From NCBI GenBank assembly GCA_027627225.1, contig CM051030.1, positions 26,321,927-26,385,926 of the forward strand: a DNA stretch of 64,000 bases, written 5' to 3'. This stretch comes from Congeria kusceri (taxonomy: Eukaryota; Mollusca; Bivalvia; Myida; Dreissenidae). Within the stretch, counting starts at the first letter, position 1. Every line of letters starts with the position of its first letter. The translations under genes were made by a program, and so were the position numbers. The notes beneath the pieces were generated by a model. That model saw only the letters and a list, made by a program, of their open reading frames with translations, did not search any database and had not been told where the DNA came from. Shown here in pieces: positions 1-11,569 of the stretch.

Positions 1-157
1 ATGACATGTAACACACAGTCATACATTAAGTGAGCAGTGCTGGAAATTAGCAAAACCCATTAGCTCTGCACTGGCAAATTTTTTACTGGGCTTATGTGTA
101 CATATTCTCACTTTTGTATATGCTGGCTTGAAACATTTTCTTGCTGTTAAGTAATAA
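1..157. other. Unassigned AT-rich sequence
   Basis: No gene, repeat unit or RNA signature is visible here. The reading frame running through 19-288 on the minus strand crosses the end of the following MITE and resembles no family. Confidence 0.5.
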
Positions 158-975
158 CAGGGTTCGACCTTAACGCATGTCCGTAGGTCCCTGACCAGTG
201 ATTTTTCGCTCGGACCGGTTGTCTTTAAAGAATGACAGGTCGGGTGTCCCGTTGTTTTTGGACAGGTTCCTGCTGTGTAAATCGTCAATTATCATTCGTT
301 ATTATGAATACAGGCAGCCGTCCGAGATAATGTTCATTTTTTGGTATTTTACCGTAAGATTTTAAGTATAAGTTGCACCTTTTTCCAATTATTAAACTTT
401 CCAATCATTATTTTATATCAACGTGTTATATGTTGTTAAATCAACTACACAGCATTTTTACTTAGATCTGATGAGCATTGTAGTTGCATTTTTAGGGAAG
501 CTCATTCAATCTATCATAATAAATAAGGCAGTTTTCCATAAAAGTAAACAAAATTCAAGTCAATTTTTCCAAATTGCTGTAATGATTGAAAAGGGATAAT
601 GAACAGATAACCAAATCAAATAACAATTATTTTTTAAATTATTTTTTGCATTTTGATTCCTCAGCACATAATGCCTGAATGTCAAATTTATGTAAATTTC
701 AAGAAGTTGATATCTGATCTTTATTTTAGCAACTATGTGCATACACCATTTTTAGCTAAAATGTTTTACAAATGTATTATATGATGAATAATCGATTTTC
801 ATGCATGCTCAATATCTTTTCCAATTTTATTGATCGGAATCATTTGTTTTTTAAACTAAGCAGTTCGATGTGTTTTGATTTAATCGAGACCATATCATAC
901 AGTAAGGGACCTTCAGGTTTTTAAGGTAGCCGGCCCTGTGGACCACCATTTCCCAAAAGTTAAGGTCAAACCCTA
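158..975. mobile_element. hAT-like MITE, ~0.8 kb
   Basis: The left end reads CAGGGTTCGACCTTAA and the right end reads TTAAGGTCAAACCCT. These are inverted copies over about 15 bp with roughly two differences, and CAGGGTT is a common hAT terminus. No transposase is present. A clean 8-bp target duplication is not visible (flanks AGTAATAA and CAATAATA), so the class call is tentative. Confidence 0.45.
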
Positions 976-1212
976 CAATAATAATACAAGATTAAGATTT
1001 GTGTTGACTAACTGCTAATTTAAATGACAGGATTGCATTACTTAACGCGGCTTGTTCCAAGGATCATGGTTCATAAATACAACTACTCATTTAAACAGGC
1101 TTGTAATAGGATGGGACAAATGCCACAAAGCATAATAGTCGTCAGAAAAATGCTACACAATGTCAGAAAAAAGGGAGTAAATTTATACTCTGGACAAGTA
1201 GTTTAGTCTTTA
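976..1212. other. Unassigned AT-rich stretch
   Basis: Nothing recognisable. A 60-codon frame at 1024-1206 on the plus strand has no family resemblance and no coding bias that I can judge. Confidence 0.4.
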
Positions 1213-1780
1213 AAAGTGACCTTGACTTTTCAGCAAAAAACCTGGTCATTGCAAGTGACAAACCATCTCACAATGATGATAGTTCCCGCCAAAGTTTTTT
1301 AAAATCCTTTCATATTTGACCTTTAAGGGTGACCTAGTTCTTGCCTGGGACTTATTCTATCAAGATAGTGACCAAATTATTCAGATTTATAGAAGAAACC
1401 TGTTTTGAATGTAGCAAATATGGCCCAGACACTACTATTCAATTTGGCATTTGACCCTTAAGTGTGACATTCACTTCTCAACTAAAAGGCCTGGTTCCTG
1501 TAACTGCTACATGCAATCTCATGTCTTTACAGTTAAAAAAAAAATATGTTGAAGACAAATATTATTTTGACCTTTAACCTTGATTTGTGACCTTGACCTT
1601 AAACATATAAGCAAGTGTCATTCTACAGGCCTGATTTTTTAGGACACCATACCATCTAACGTTGGCCATCTTTAGTTTCAAGTCATTTGAAAATCCACCC
1701 ATGCCAGATAAAATGCTGAAGACAAATATTTGAATAACCTTTGACCGACTATTACACCGGTAAAAATGATTCCGCTTTAC
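1213..1780. repeat. Degenerate tandem array, family g
   Basis: About four decayed units are recognised by the phrases TGACCTTGAC, 'accatctca-caatgatgat' and 'aaagtt-ttaaaatcc'. They match the better preserved g array at 3600-4300. No head or tail is visible, so this is a truncated remnant. Confidence 0.55.
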
Positions 1781-1834
1781 TGAACAAGATGGCTGCCAGA
1801 GCTAAAAATAGATTTATGTCTAAACGCGATTTTC

Positions 1835-2633
1835 TTCTAAACCAATGGCTAGATTTTCAATTAATTTAACACAAATGTTTGTCTAATGTTCCTCTACCAA
1901 TTTTATTCAAATGGTTCTGCCTCACTGCACTCAGCTTGCCATAAAGTTTTGTTGCAAACCAGGCAGTAGTTGCTGAGAAATAGCCTGGACAAGCAAGTCA
2001 AGAATTGAACACTGTAAACCATATTTCTGAAATTTTCAAAGTCTCATAATTCCCCCCCCAAAAAAATTGAAGAGGAACATCCTGCTAATATGCACACCAC
2101 CTCTCAGCAAGGAAGCTTACCATTAAATTTCATTCAAATATGGCCAGTTGTTGCTGAGAAATAGCCCAGACAAGAATTGTGCCCTAAATAATATATATTT
2201 CAGAACTTTTTAAAGTTCCATAACTCTAACAAAAATCATGAAGCAGATCGTTCCAATAACTCTGAGGAAAATCATTGATGCAGAACGTCTTTGTAATAAG
2301 CAAACGTCTTGGTAAAGGAGCTTCCCAGTCAGTCAGTAGTTGCTGAGAAAAAGCCCGGACAAGCAAGTCAAGAATTGTGCATACTATAATTATACTAATT
2401 TCAGAAATCTGTAAAGTCCTATTACTCTGACAAAAATCATTGAAGCACAATTTCCTGGTAGTATTTACACCTCCTCTTGGTAATGAAGCTTCCCATACAG
2501 TTTCATTGAATTCCAGCAAATGGTTCCTGAGAAGTAGCCCCCACAAGAAAGAGGGACGGAAGGACGGACGGACAGACAAACAGGACAAACAATATATTAT
2601 GCCGCACGCATCAAGATGCCGGGGGCATAATAA
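1835..2633 (+). repeat. Pearl/HINE-like element, family h, 5'-truncated
   Basis: About four monomers of 140-190 bp recur, marked by GGTTGCTGAGAAATAGCC and 'acaagcaagtcaagaattg'. The tail is complete: a GGACGGACGG-type tract at 2552-2575, followed by a hairpin in which TATGCC at about 2599 pairs with the terminal GGGGGCATA near 2620-2629. The next element begins immediately after. No matching head is visible upstream. Confidence 0.7.
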
Positions 2634-4357
2634 ACAAGAAATGTGTCAATAGGACACGAATGCCCCCGCTGATTGGGACTGGTCACAGAAATGTACAGTA
2701 GAACCTGTCTTAACTGAACGGCGTCGGGACCGGGCAGATCGTTCGGTTTTCAGAGGCGTTCAGGCTACCAAGGTTTTTTATTAAATGTCATTTTCCTTTT
2801 TAATTGTACACTATATTTTTTAGATGTTAGTTCGAGTATATAAGACACAAAACGTGTTACTGTTTACACTTCTAATACTGTTCACTTTTTGCATGTAAAC
2901 ATGTATATTTGTACATAAAATGACACTCGATCTATCAATCAAACAAGTTCATGTATTCAACGTACAACTTATTTACATCTGTTTAAAGAAATCGCCAATT
3001 GTTGACTACTTTAATTAGTTTAAACCTATTTATTTTAGCTAGATTGTATCGATGACTTAGGCTTACAGAGATCTGTGATCGAAATAATACCAGAAATTAC
3101 TGTATGTATAAACTAATTACATTGTTGTAAAACATTAAAAAATTTCCACTGTACGTAAATTTCAACATAAAGCACAACAGACTAATCTGTTTTTCACAAG
3201 TTGATTATTGTCCTATGCATAAAAAATAGCTTATCGCTAATTACTCCACTGCCCAGTTATCACCATGGCAATTATGCCCTTTGTGTGTAATTGTATCACC
3301 AATTATCAGGTTCACGCCTTTGCGGTATTGCAAAGTGACACCTGAGGTTGAATGAGATCAAATTTACTATAGAATCGTTCGGTATTTGGTTAGGACAGGG
3401 TTCGGTTTATTAAGGCTTTTTTTATATATAAAACAAGAAGGAAAAAAGACGGGACCGACACAGCAGTTCTGTTTTGACAGGGATTTGATTTTCACATGGT
3501 TCGGTTTGGACGGGTTTCACTATATTAGCAGTTAAAATTGCTGTTCATCACAAGTGAGTGTAAATAGTAAAGACGAAATAAAATGTGCATGGATAACAAT
3601 TGGTGGAAACTATTTGTAGAGTGTGACCTTGACTCTGGAGCTACAGATCGGGGTCATGTGCATGACACATCGTCTCATGATGGTGAATATTTCTGCAAAG
3701 TAACTACACAATCCATCCAGAAATGACAGGGTTATCGACCAGACACTAAAAACAGAACCCACTTTTTTAACACTTTGACCTCAACGTGTGACCTTGACCT
3801 TAAACATAAAGACACATCAGCTCATGATGGTGAACATTTCTACCAAGTAATTTAAAAATCCAACAAGAAATGACAGAGTTATTGACCGGTCACTAAAAAC
3901 AGACCCCATTTTTTACCTTTGACCTCAAATTGTGACCTTGACCTTGGAAGTATGAACCTGGCTCTTGCGCGCAAAACATGGTCTTATTATGGAGAACAGT
4001 TCTGCCTCATAATTTTACAATTCATCCAGAAATGACAGAGTTATTGACAGGACACAAAAAACATAACCCATTTTTTATCTTTGATCTACAAGCGTGACCT
4101 TGACCTTGGAGGTAGAGACCTGGGTCTTGCATGCGACACATCATCTCATGATGGTGAACATTTCTACCAAGTACTTTCAAAATCCATCAAGAAAGTTATC
4201 AACCAGATACTAAACACAGACCCAATTTTTGACCTTTGACCTCCAAGTGTGACCTTGACCTTGGAGGTATGGACCTGGATCTTGCGCTGGACGCACACAA
4301 GCACACACGGACAGAGGGAACACTTAATGCCCCTTTCACCATTCGGGGGCATAACAA
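2634..4357 (+). repeat. Pearl/HINE-like element, family g, interrupted
   Basis: The head at 2634 contains the small hairpin GTGTCaataGGACAC followed by ATGCCCCC. The tail at 4343-4355 ends in the complement GGGGGCATAA. Between them are about five units of ~140 bp (3600-4300), each with GTGACCTTGACCTTGGA, 'catgatggtgaacatttct' and 'gaaatgacagagttattga'. A TA-MITE (2696-3522) is inserted near the head. Confidence 0.75.
2696..3522. mobile_element. TA-flanked MITE (Tc1/mariner or pogo-like), 827 bp
   Basis: The left end CAGTAGAACCTGTCTTAAC and the reverse complement of the right end TAGTGAAACCCGTCCAAAC are imperfect inverted repeats, with about 17 of 24 positions alike, flanked by TA at 2694-2695 and 3523-3524. 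Termini beginning CAGTRGAACC are typical of pogo/Tigger-type elements. No coding capacity is seen. It interrupts the family g element near its head. Confidence 0.6.
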
Positions 4358-4361
4358 ATAC

Positions 4362-4367
4362 TTTATT
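4362..4367 (-). promoter_or_regulatory. Polyadenylation signal AATAAA for the membrane-protein exon
   Basis: The plus-strand TTTATT is AATAAA on the minus strand. It lies ~115 bp downstream of the stop codon at 4482 and right at the edge of the preceding repeat, so the repeat element abuts the gene's 3' end. Confidence 0.5.
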
Positions 4368-4481
4368 CTTATAATGTAAAAAATTGATACAATACCATAT
4401 TGGTCTTTCTGCTTACATACTTTTGTAAAATTGTTATTATGACAAACAAGAGTAAAGAACATAAAATGTCAAAACAAGCCT

Positions 4482-4806
4482 TCAGATGTGTGTTATGTTA
4501 GTCATGCAACCTTTGCTGACTTCTTCATTAGCATTATCTGTCTCATGATTGTTTTCATAATTATGGGCAGGCATATTTTTTCGCTGCCCTCGGAAGAGTT
4601 TGTATTATTCCTCGTCCTCCTATATACACATGAACCAAGGCCTACACCAGAGAATATAACCACAGCTCCACCAACAGACCCTCCTATAACGCCTCCTACT
4701 TTCACTATATCATGTGTGGTTGGAGATGTAGACTCTGATGAATGGTTTGTTGTTGTATTTGATGTTGGTATTCTTGTTGTCGGGGCATTAGTGGTGGTGC
4801 TTGGCA
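4482..4806 (-). CDS. Terminal exon of a single-pass membrane protein (Thr-rich stalk, TM, cytoplasmic tail)
   Basis: The exon follows a plausible acceptor (TTTATTTTTAG, AG at 4807-4808) entered in phase 1. It encodes a Ser/Thr-rich extracellular stalk with Asn-x-Thr/Ser sites of about 33 residues, then a Gly-rich hydrophobic span (VGGVIGGSVGGAVVIFSGVG), then a basic stop-transfer patch (YRRTRNN). This layout is usual for the last exon of type I cell-surface proteins. The frame as read ends at 4502 with a Met/Ile-rich tail. Adding one base to the A6 run (about 4595-4600) would instead give an acidic, Asn-rich tail ending at 4482-4484, which looks more like a cytoplasmic domain. The host family is not identified. 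The minus strand is chosen over the opposite ORF at 4488-4826 because of the splice site, topology and poly(A) signal. Confidence 0.6.
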
Positions 4807-4869
4807 CTAAAAATAAACAACACTGATTGATATACCACTCTTGTTTATAAACAATAAACATGTTAAATA

Positions 4870-5300
4870 ATATTCTCTACCAGTTATTCAAATATTCAAA
4901 ACAAAATCTATTGACAAGTCACCAAACTGCCATTTATTTTCCTATAGGTCTTACATATTACATGTTGTGGGCATATTTTGTGTGAGGGAACTGAAAGGCT
5001 ATATAATCACATGGCTGGCAAAGTAATACACTACTACTCAGCAGAATATTTGAGCTTGTGAAAGTTCTAAATTTCCATACATTAAGGCATTAAAAAATGT
5101 TTGTTTCAGTTTACATGACCAAACAATTTTGGGTAGGTATGTAAGGATTTTTTATTTATTTAGTAAATGGTCAACTAAAAGAGTCTAAAACTAAATAAAT
5201 TTTCAAAATATAGCAGTAATATCCCTAAACATTGTTTTGAAGAAGATGCTATTAAAATTAAACACTTGTTCAACAAACAAAACAACAGTTCTTTACTCAA
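4870..5300. repeat. Unassigned stretch with an inverted relative at 18.2 kb
   Basis: Presumed intron of the minus-strand gene. The part at about 5085-5215 (GTTTGTTTCAG, GGTAGGTATG, GGATTTTTT, GTAAATGGTCAACT) is a diverged inverted copy of 18225-18345. It is a dispersed repeat of unknown class. The rest shows nothing recognisable. Confidence 0.4.
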
Positions 5301-5490
5301 CAAGAGTTGTCATTCTATGTGACGAATGTCCCCGAAGATATGTTTTGACAGAAGAAAGAGTTATGGTCCAAGTACACTGCACTCTCTCTAAAAAGCCTCT
5401 ACCATCACTTGATAATGAAGTATCATTTGAAACCCTTCAATACTTTCCAAGTTATGCATTGCACAAGAACTCCAAAAATATTCCCCTCAA
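5300..5490 (+). repeat. Degenerate head and one unit of family e
   Basis: TGTGACGAATGTCCCCGAAG, then 'gaagaaagagttatggtcc' and 'cttcaatac' follow the family e head and monomer seen at 15618 and 58887. The open frame at 5237-5515 is created by this repeat and is not a gene. Confidence 0.6.
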
Positions 5491-5617
5491 CATCATGTAT
5501 AAGTGGTTCTATTAGACTGTTGGCAAATGCCAACTACATACACCAATCTAGGGTCGGGTAATCAGGAACAAAAAACATTTTTTAATGCCTTTTTAAAGCA
5601 ATAACTTTAAATTAATA

Positions 5618-5665
5618 ACAAGAGGGCCAAAATGGCTCAGGGTTGCTCACCTGAATTGTAATCAC
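5618..5665 (+). repeat. Isolated head of the main HINE-like family
   Basis: AACAAGAGGGCCAAAATGGC followed by GCTCACCTGA matches the head of the main family seen at 9448, 16331, 22955 and 49453. No array follows. Confidence 0.55.
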
Positions 5666-6134
5666 ATAGTATAACCCTACAGTGAGCTAAACCCTAAGTT
5701 GGTGATCTATACACAGATGATCTGCACGTTGCTAACAGCAGAAAATTCAGTAAGTTGCACAATTTTTGATATTATCTTTTATTTTGAGTCTAAACTTAAT
5801 GAATTTGAAACATTTATGTTAATTATGGTCCTATTTGTCACACATGTGCTTTGTGATTTGTGTGGGAATTGTGTTTTTGTTGATACTTCAGTAATTGATA
5901 ACTGCAAATACACTAAAACGATTGAAATCTTTTTTTTATTAATTTTCATGCAATTCTTTGGATTTTGCGTTAATATGTCAACCTGTACGTTGCTTTACAC
6001 TTATAAACAGTTATAAAACTAACTACATTAATTGATTATTATAAGTGTTTGTAATGGCCTAGATATTTTACGTTTTATTCAGCAACTGCTTGCTTATTGA
6101 CTAATCATTAGTTCTGTAATTTTTTCACATAGAA
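5666..6134. other. Unassigned AT-rich stretch
   Basis: No feature is visible. A 105-codon plus-strand frame at 5699-6016 is hydrophobic and Cys-containing, but has no splice sites or family resemblance that I can see. Confidence 0.4.
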
Positions 6135-6511
6135 CAGTCTTTGAAATTAATGTCAACAAATTTCTTGCCATTCGGGCCAGTAATTTTATAATATTTACTT
6201 GCCCGGAAACTTGTTTACTAGCCCGAACTATCTTATATTAAACATCTACAACTAACAACAGTCCATCATTTAACATGTATTATCTAGAAATAACACGGGT
6301 GATACAAGTGTGATATTCATGTGTGTCTCTACTTAATTATCCTTTTGCCTGATCCAGTTTTCATATATTGACACAAGCCTCTGAAAAACTTGCTGTTTCT
6401 CTACATACTGGGCATTTCTAAATTTGATTGGATTACTTGCCAGGCGGGCGATCTACTAATGATTTGTTTTGTGCCCTACAATATTTTTACTTGCCAAAGG
6501 CAAGTGCGAAT
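6135..6511 (+). mobile_element. hAT-like MITE, right end truncated
   Basis: It begins CAGTCTTTGAAATTAATG, a typical hAT-type end. Its body (6236-6511) is an inverted, diverged copy of 58597-58880: both carry the 'tacttgcca' palindrome, 'tctctacttaattatcc' and 'tatctagaaataac'. The expected right terminus (reverse complement of CAGTCTTCGAAATTAGC) is missing after 6511. Confidence 0.65.
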
Positions 6512-7624
6512 AGGTATAGTTTTGTGGTAAAATCAATGTGTCTGATGCAATTATATATGCATGTGTCTAATGCACTAATTACCATGCGCAATTTTAAAAT
6601 TACAAATGGTTAACGGCTTATAAGACATAGGTGTAAATTAAACAGTTTATTCTATGCTTGATGCATTTTTCTAACTTCACACAATGGTGTGTGTGTAGGC
6701 TAAGTTGTGATAAGTAATCGACACATTTAAGAAATGTTCAATTTTCATTGAGAATAATGATGCAAGTGTACGTAAATATTATTTAGCTTACATGTACATG
6801 CATTATTTGTATGTAATAAAACTGAATTTCACATGACAGTGTAATTTCATGGAGATATATTTATATAGGAATTGCGCATGTTTGACAGTACATCCGAATA
6901 TGTGCAAGTATGCGCAATGTGCATATGAACAAAACGTCAACGTTTTTGCAAATGTTCTGTCATAAAATATCTAATAAAATTCATTGAAATGACTTTCGTG
7001 AACTGACGTATTGCTGGAACTGACATTAGTTAAATAAGCAACAGTACTCTGACAAAATATAAACTTCAATTTAATGATTCAAAGTAATGATCATTAAACG
7101 ATGACAACACATATAATAAGGACTTGTGGACTTAATAAGGACTTGTGTTTTGTATAGATGATTGACATAAATCATTAAAAATAACGACGTTAGAATAAAC
7201 ACGATTATGACGTTTCAGCACAGCATAGACCTTTTCAGGCTCTCCGCGCTGTACCACTGAATGATTTTGTTCATGAACTTAAAAGAAGCTGTTTAAATTT
7301 CAAGTTAAGCTTGTACTATCATTCATTCGCGGTCATATATAAACTGTAAATCTTTTTACGCGGCACGCGTGGTAATAAGCTTTCCATGACGATCAACATG
7401 AAATAAAATAAGATATAACAGCAAAGTCTACACATGTCCTTTATTTATTTCAGGCTATTCATTAGGTAGACAATAGGTTGCTGATAACTCTGGGTGGTGT
7501 GTAATGTAGACATTTTATCTTTTCACTCTGGCAAACATGGAATTAATTTTCTCATCGTTTTTTTGTTGTTTTTTTAATGCGTGAATGGACTCATCGACAG
7601 TGCAAACATAGGCTTTCTTAGACA
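6512..7624. other. Unassigned intron-like sequence
   Basis: No gene, RNA or clear repeat structure. It is AT-rich with no open frame of interest. Confidence 0.4.
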
Positions 7625-7866
7625 AAATCAAACAAAGGCTTGTCACAGGATGTGACGTATGCCCCCAAAGCATATGCTTGTCAGAAGAAGGCAACACAAT
7701 ATCAAAGTAAAATATTATGCTCTGGACAAATATCTTGAGATTTCTGCAGCAGAGCTGTTTGTTGTGTGTGACACACTGCCTCATAATGATCTTAATTCCA
7801 AGCAAGTTATTACATTTCTTACATGTCGGCAAAAATGATGCTTCCTACAAAAAGTTATTTCTAATA
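7625..7866 (+). repeat. Head of a family e/f HINE-like element
   Basis: GGCTTGTCACAGGATGTGAC, then ATGCCCCCAAAGCATATGC, then GCTTGTCAGA: the same head as at 15618 and 58887. It is cut at 7866 by the MITE that follows. A family f unit resumes at 9362. Confidence 0.65.
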
Positions 7867-9361
7867 CAGTCAAAACGCGATACTGCGAATCGTGATACTA
7901 CGAAATAACGGGATACTACGAATGAGGCAGCCTGTCCCGTCCATTTTCCTTATATATTTATCTACAAAAAGATGCAATACAGTGTACTCCCTTAAAACCA
8001 AACTGTCTATAAACCGGAACTCTCTGAAAACCAAACAGACGCTCTGGTCCCGTTTTTTTGCCTACATGTTTAATGTGCGAAAACCCTCGGTATACCGGAA
8101 CCTCTATATTCCGATTATCAAACAACAGGAGCAGTACATCGCTTCAGTTCGGAGTACAAATTGACCTCTGTAAACCGAACAAATGTGACAATCTGCTGTT
8201 TTTGATTATCTTTAGCTCGCGATTGTCTTGCCACAGGGTGATTGCACACTTAATCCGATAATTAGGGGCAACAGTTCGACATCATATTAGCACTCCAGAT
8301 CGCTAAAGTGTGAACAACAAACAATATGTTAATTAGACGGTTTTCATTTGTTTAGAAAATATTTAAACATTTTACAAACAATTTATATAACTCAGGTAAT
8401 AACTATTAATGATGTAATAATTATTCATGATTACTTTAATTAAAACATAATTTGACTAATGTTGGTCGAAATTACAGAGAAGAGGATTGTCAAGACTAGG
8501 TGAGCTAAAAAACAGACTACGATCAGTGACTTTTTGAGGAAAGTGTCAATTATAGGCTAATGAGTGATGCTCATGTGACTGTGTGTGTGCTGGTTTTGCA
8601 TTCCCCTTGGTCATGATTTTAAAATGTGCTGCACTTTATTATAATGTGTTATGTTACTTCCATCATATTATGCCACATTATGTCAGGATTGTATTAGTCT
8701 TAATAAAGTGTATAAACATTGTCTACATGTATAATCGTACATTGCAGAAGTTTAACCGATACATGTATGCTCATTTGTGACATTCATTTGATTGTGCGGT
8801 GTTCGGTATAGAGGGAGTACACTGTACTACGAATTCGCGATAATACAAAAGATGCGTTACTACGAACAAATTTTTTGGTCCCATCATAATGTGTATTGAA
8901 ATTTTAATGCGATACTACGAATCGTATTGTCAAGGAGACTTTTCACAACTTCTCAACGAAGATTTCACACCTGCCCAGTCAGACACCTAGCCAGTTTGTT
9001 TGCACCGTGGACAAACATGGTCGTTAACACATTTATTAACCATTTTAACCCACTTTAAATGATGCAGTGTGAGACTAAATGACTTTCGTATATGTATCTG
9101 CGAATTTGAAAACTGTGCGTGGATTGATTTTATACTTCTTTTTATTTATAATGCAATACATAACACTTGTAATATAAAATGCAATTACCTTAATAAGTGT
9201 TCTAATGTTCATAAGCGCTCTGACATGGTGCAAATTAACAAGTAATGAAAGAAAAAATGCGTTAATACCGTAATTTCTGAAAGATGCGATACTACGAAAA
9301 ACGCGATACTATGCACAAATTAGTGTCTCCCGTTACTATTCGTATTATCACATTTCGACTG
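7867..9361. mobile_element. TA-type MITE with a nested second MITE
   Basis: The ends CAGTCAAAACGCGATACTGC and, inverted, CAGTCGAAATGTGATAATAC agree at about 15 of 20 positions. The left flank is TA and the right flank CA, a likely mutated TA. The element is filled with repeats of GCGATACTACGAA. With the nested MITE (7980-8824) removed it is about 650 bp. No coding capacity is seen. Confidence 0.6.
7980..8824. mobile_element. Nested TA-flanked MITE, 845 bp
   Basis: The left end CAGTGTACTCCCTTAAAACC and the right end (inverted) CAGTGTACTCCCTCTATACC are flanked by TA at 7978-7979 and 8825-8826. Removing it rejoins GATGCAATACTACGAATTCG, which fits the repeated phrase of the host MITE and so shows the empty site. 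The end type resembles pogo/Tigger elements. No transposase is seen. Confidence 0.75.
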
Positions 9362-9447
9362 CATTTGACCTTTAGTGGTAACCTTGGTCCCACAAACCTT
9401 GACCGAGGAGCATGTAAGTGGTATGCCACACATCGTCTGGTCATGGG
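9362..9447 (+). repeat. Single family f monomer
   Basis: 'gcatttgacc-ttta', 'ccttgaccgaggagcatg' and CACATCGTCTGGTCATGGG match the f monomers at 13790-14520. It is the continuation of the element opened at 7625. Confidence 0.6.
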
Positions 9448-10750
9448 CAACAAGAGGGCCATGATGGCCCAAAGCGCTCACGTAAGTAATGGCAATGACA
9501 GAGATCAGCTAAATGTCATCACCTACAAAATGACCCAAATCAGACAACCTGATCTTGCAATTCGACAGGTGCAATACAGATGCCTGTCTGGCCTTCTTCT
9601 GTAGCTAACCTGGCAATCTAAGGCGATATAAAGTCTTATGCCTGCCCAGCCTACTTCTGTTATTTACCTGGCAATTAAATGGCGCAATACAGATGCATTT
9701 ATGGTCGAAACTGTTGGGACCCAGATGAACCACACGCAAACGATGATATGTTTACCATGCACAATCACACTTTCAATACACAGAGGTTGACATCCAATCT
9801 TTGCAATGGGACATTTCTTTAGGTTCAAACATCCCGCTGAATTCCATGTACTGTGCTTTGTTCTTATTTCAACAGAACAACAATCAAAACAGTCACAAAA
9901 GACAGCAATACAAGACAACTGTCAGCATTATGAATATCATCGATGAGGACTATTCAATCAAACAGACCATTGTACTTGATGTACCTCCATTTTAAGTGTG
10001 TTTCAGGTCTTGTAAATGATATTTAGCTCACTGGTTAACAGCTCAAATACCAAAACTAATTAATCAATTGCTGAAATACTATCTGCTGCCATCCCAAATG
10101 AAAAATGAAGTCTCTATCCTGAACATAGTCCATTTTTTGCTTCTTTTTCACAAACAAATGGGCAAATAACTTTGTTCTTTATAACCTAATCAGCGCAAAA
10201 CCTTGGTTTATTATGAGATCTTATGGTCATACACAAGCTGCCCAATCAGCGCAAAACCTTGGTTTATTATGAGATCTTATGGTCATACACAAGCTGTGCA
10301 AGTATTATCAAGATTAGATGAAAAAACGAAGATTCTATGTCACACCAAGTCCATTTATTGCAAAGTTTCTCACAAAGAAGGGGAAATAAATCCAGTGTTC
10401 CTGGTTCTATCAGTGCACCTTGATGAAGCCTTATGATCATACACAAACTGTGCAAGTTTAGTAAACAAGGAACGAAAAGTTAATTCACGATGGAGCCTGA
10501 AAGCTAATTTTTGACAAATTATGGATTTTTTTCACAAAGGGGGTCTTTTTTGTCTGATCTGTTCCATATTGGCAAATGACTGAGACCTTATGGTCAAACT
10601 CAAACAGTGCAAGTTGGTCAAGATTAGGCAATAAATGAAGTCTCTATACTCCACATTGTCCATTTTTTCACACAAACAAGGGGCAGGACGCAGGACAGAC
10701 CCCCTATACCAATAGCTCATCGAGCATGAAGTGCTCAGGTGAGATTAAAT
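9448..10750 (+). repeat. HINE-like element, main head with family i array
   Basis: The head CAACAAGAGGGCCATGATGG with GCGCTCACGTAAG opens it. Family i units follow from about 10080 ('gaagtctctatcctgaa', 'ttatggtcatacacaa'). The tail at 10700-10747 has CCAATAGCTCATCGAGC and GTGCTCAGGTGAG. It contains a recent 56-bp tandem duplication at 10188-10299. A Cys-rich minus frame at 9664-9918 lies inside and is regarded as chance. Confidence 0.65.
10188..10299. repeat. Near-perfect 2 x 56-bp tandem duplication
   Basis: Both copies begin AATCAGCGCAAAACC and differ at about two of 56 positions at their 3' ends. The identity is far higher than among the surrounding monomers, so the duplication is recent or an assembly artefact. 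Confidence 0.9.
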
Positions 10751-11220
10751 GTAATGAAAGTGAAGCACGGGAAGTCACTTTTATTTTGTTGAACTATAAA
10801 AAGAGTCCCCAAACTTCAAGCCTTTACTTATATATACCATACAAGCAGATACCAGCAAGTAGCATGGAGCACTCTAAATAGTGTAAAAATATTTCTCAAT
10901 TAAGGAGAAAATGTAAAACAGTGTAGAAGTATTTGTCAATTAAGGAGAAATAATAAATCAGCTTCAAAAATCAAGTAAGATAATTCATTGGGTTTCCAAC
11001 ATCAAATGTAAACGTCAGTCCAAAAGTTACATGATTAAATGAATAAGTTACTAAGTAAACAGTCCAAAAACTACAGAAAATAATTAACCCTTTCAGGCAC
11101 TACATCACATGATCTAAATCCTATATTCTGATCGCTTGTTTACAACATGAATTTTAGCTATTGATTGTTGTTGACATCTTTTTTCTGATTGGATGCCAAG
11201 ACAGACAGTGGACAATTTTA
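10751..11220. other. Unassigned stretch
   Basis: There is a short imperfect duplication around 10880-10955 ('gtgta-aa-tatttctcaattaaggagaaa' occurs twice). No gene is seen. Confidence 0.45.
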
Positions 11221-11569
11221 GGCCAACATTTTTTTATTTTTCGTTTTACGGGATTTTTTTTCTTAGAATTGAGTCGGGGGAAGAAATAAAATAAAAATAA
11301 AATTTCTTTTTTGCACCAGATGATAAAAAAAATAAATAATAAAAATGGAATAAGGATGGTTTTTTTTTTTTTTTTTAAATATAACGTTTTTAACAGTCAC
11401 GGCCAAAAAACGTGCATGTTTAAGAAAAACTATTATAAATAGTTCTAAACTCATAAACTATGTATTTGAAACAATTATTACTTCATAGTTGTCCAATACA
11501 TTTATTGCAAATGCTTTTGTGTCATATTGTATTGTCATATTGACCATATGTTTGTACACTTTTGTTTTT

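Noticed and set aside
4488..4826. Plus-strand 112-codon frame with a hydrophobic segment
   Set aside because: It is the mirror of the minus-strand stalk and membrane exon, which has a splice site, a stop-transfer patch and a poly(A) signal.
9664..9918. Cys-rich minus-strand frame (84 codons) that might be another extracellular exon
   Set aside because: It lies within an array element, the cysteine spacing fits no module, and no acceptor is found; the donor-like GTAAATA at its end is part of a repeated phrase.
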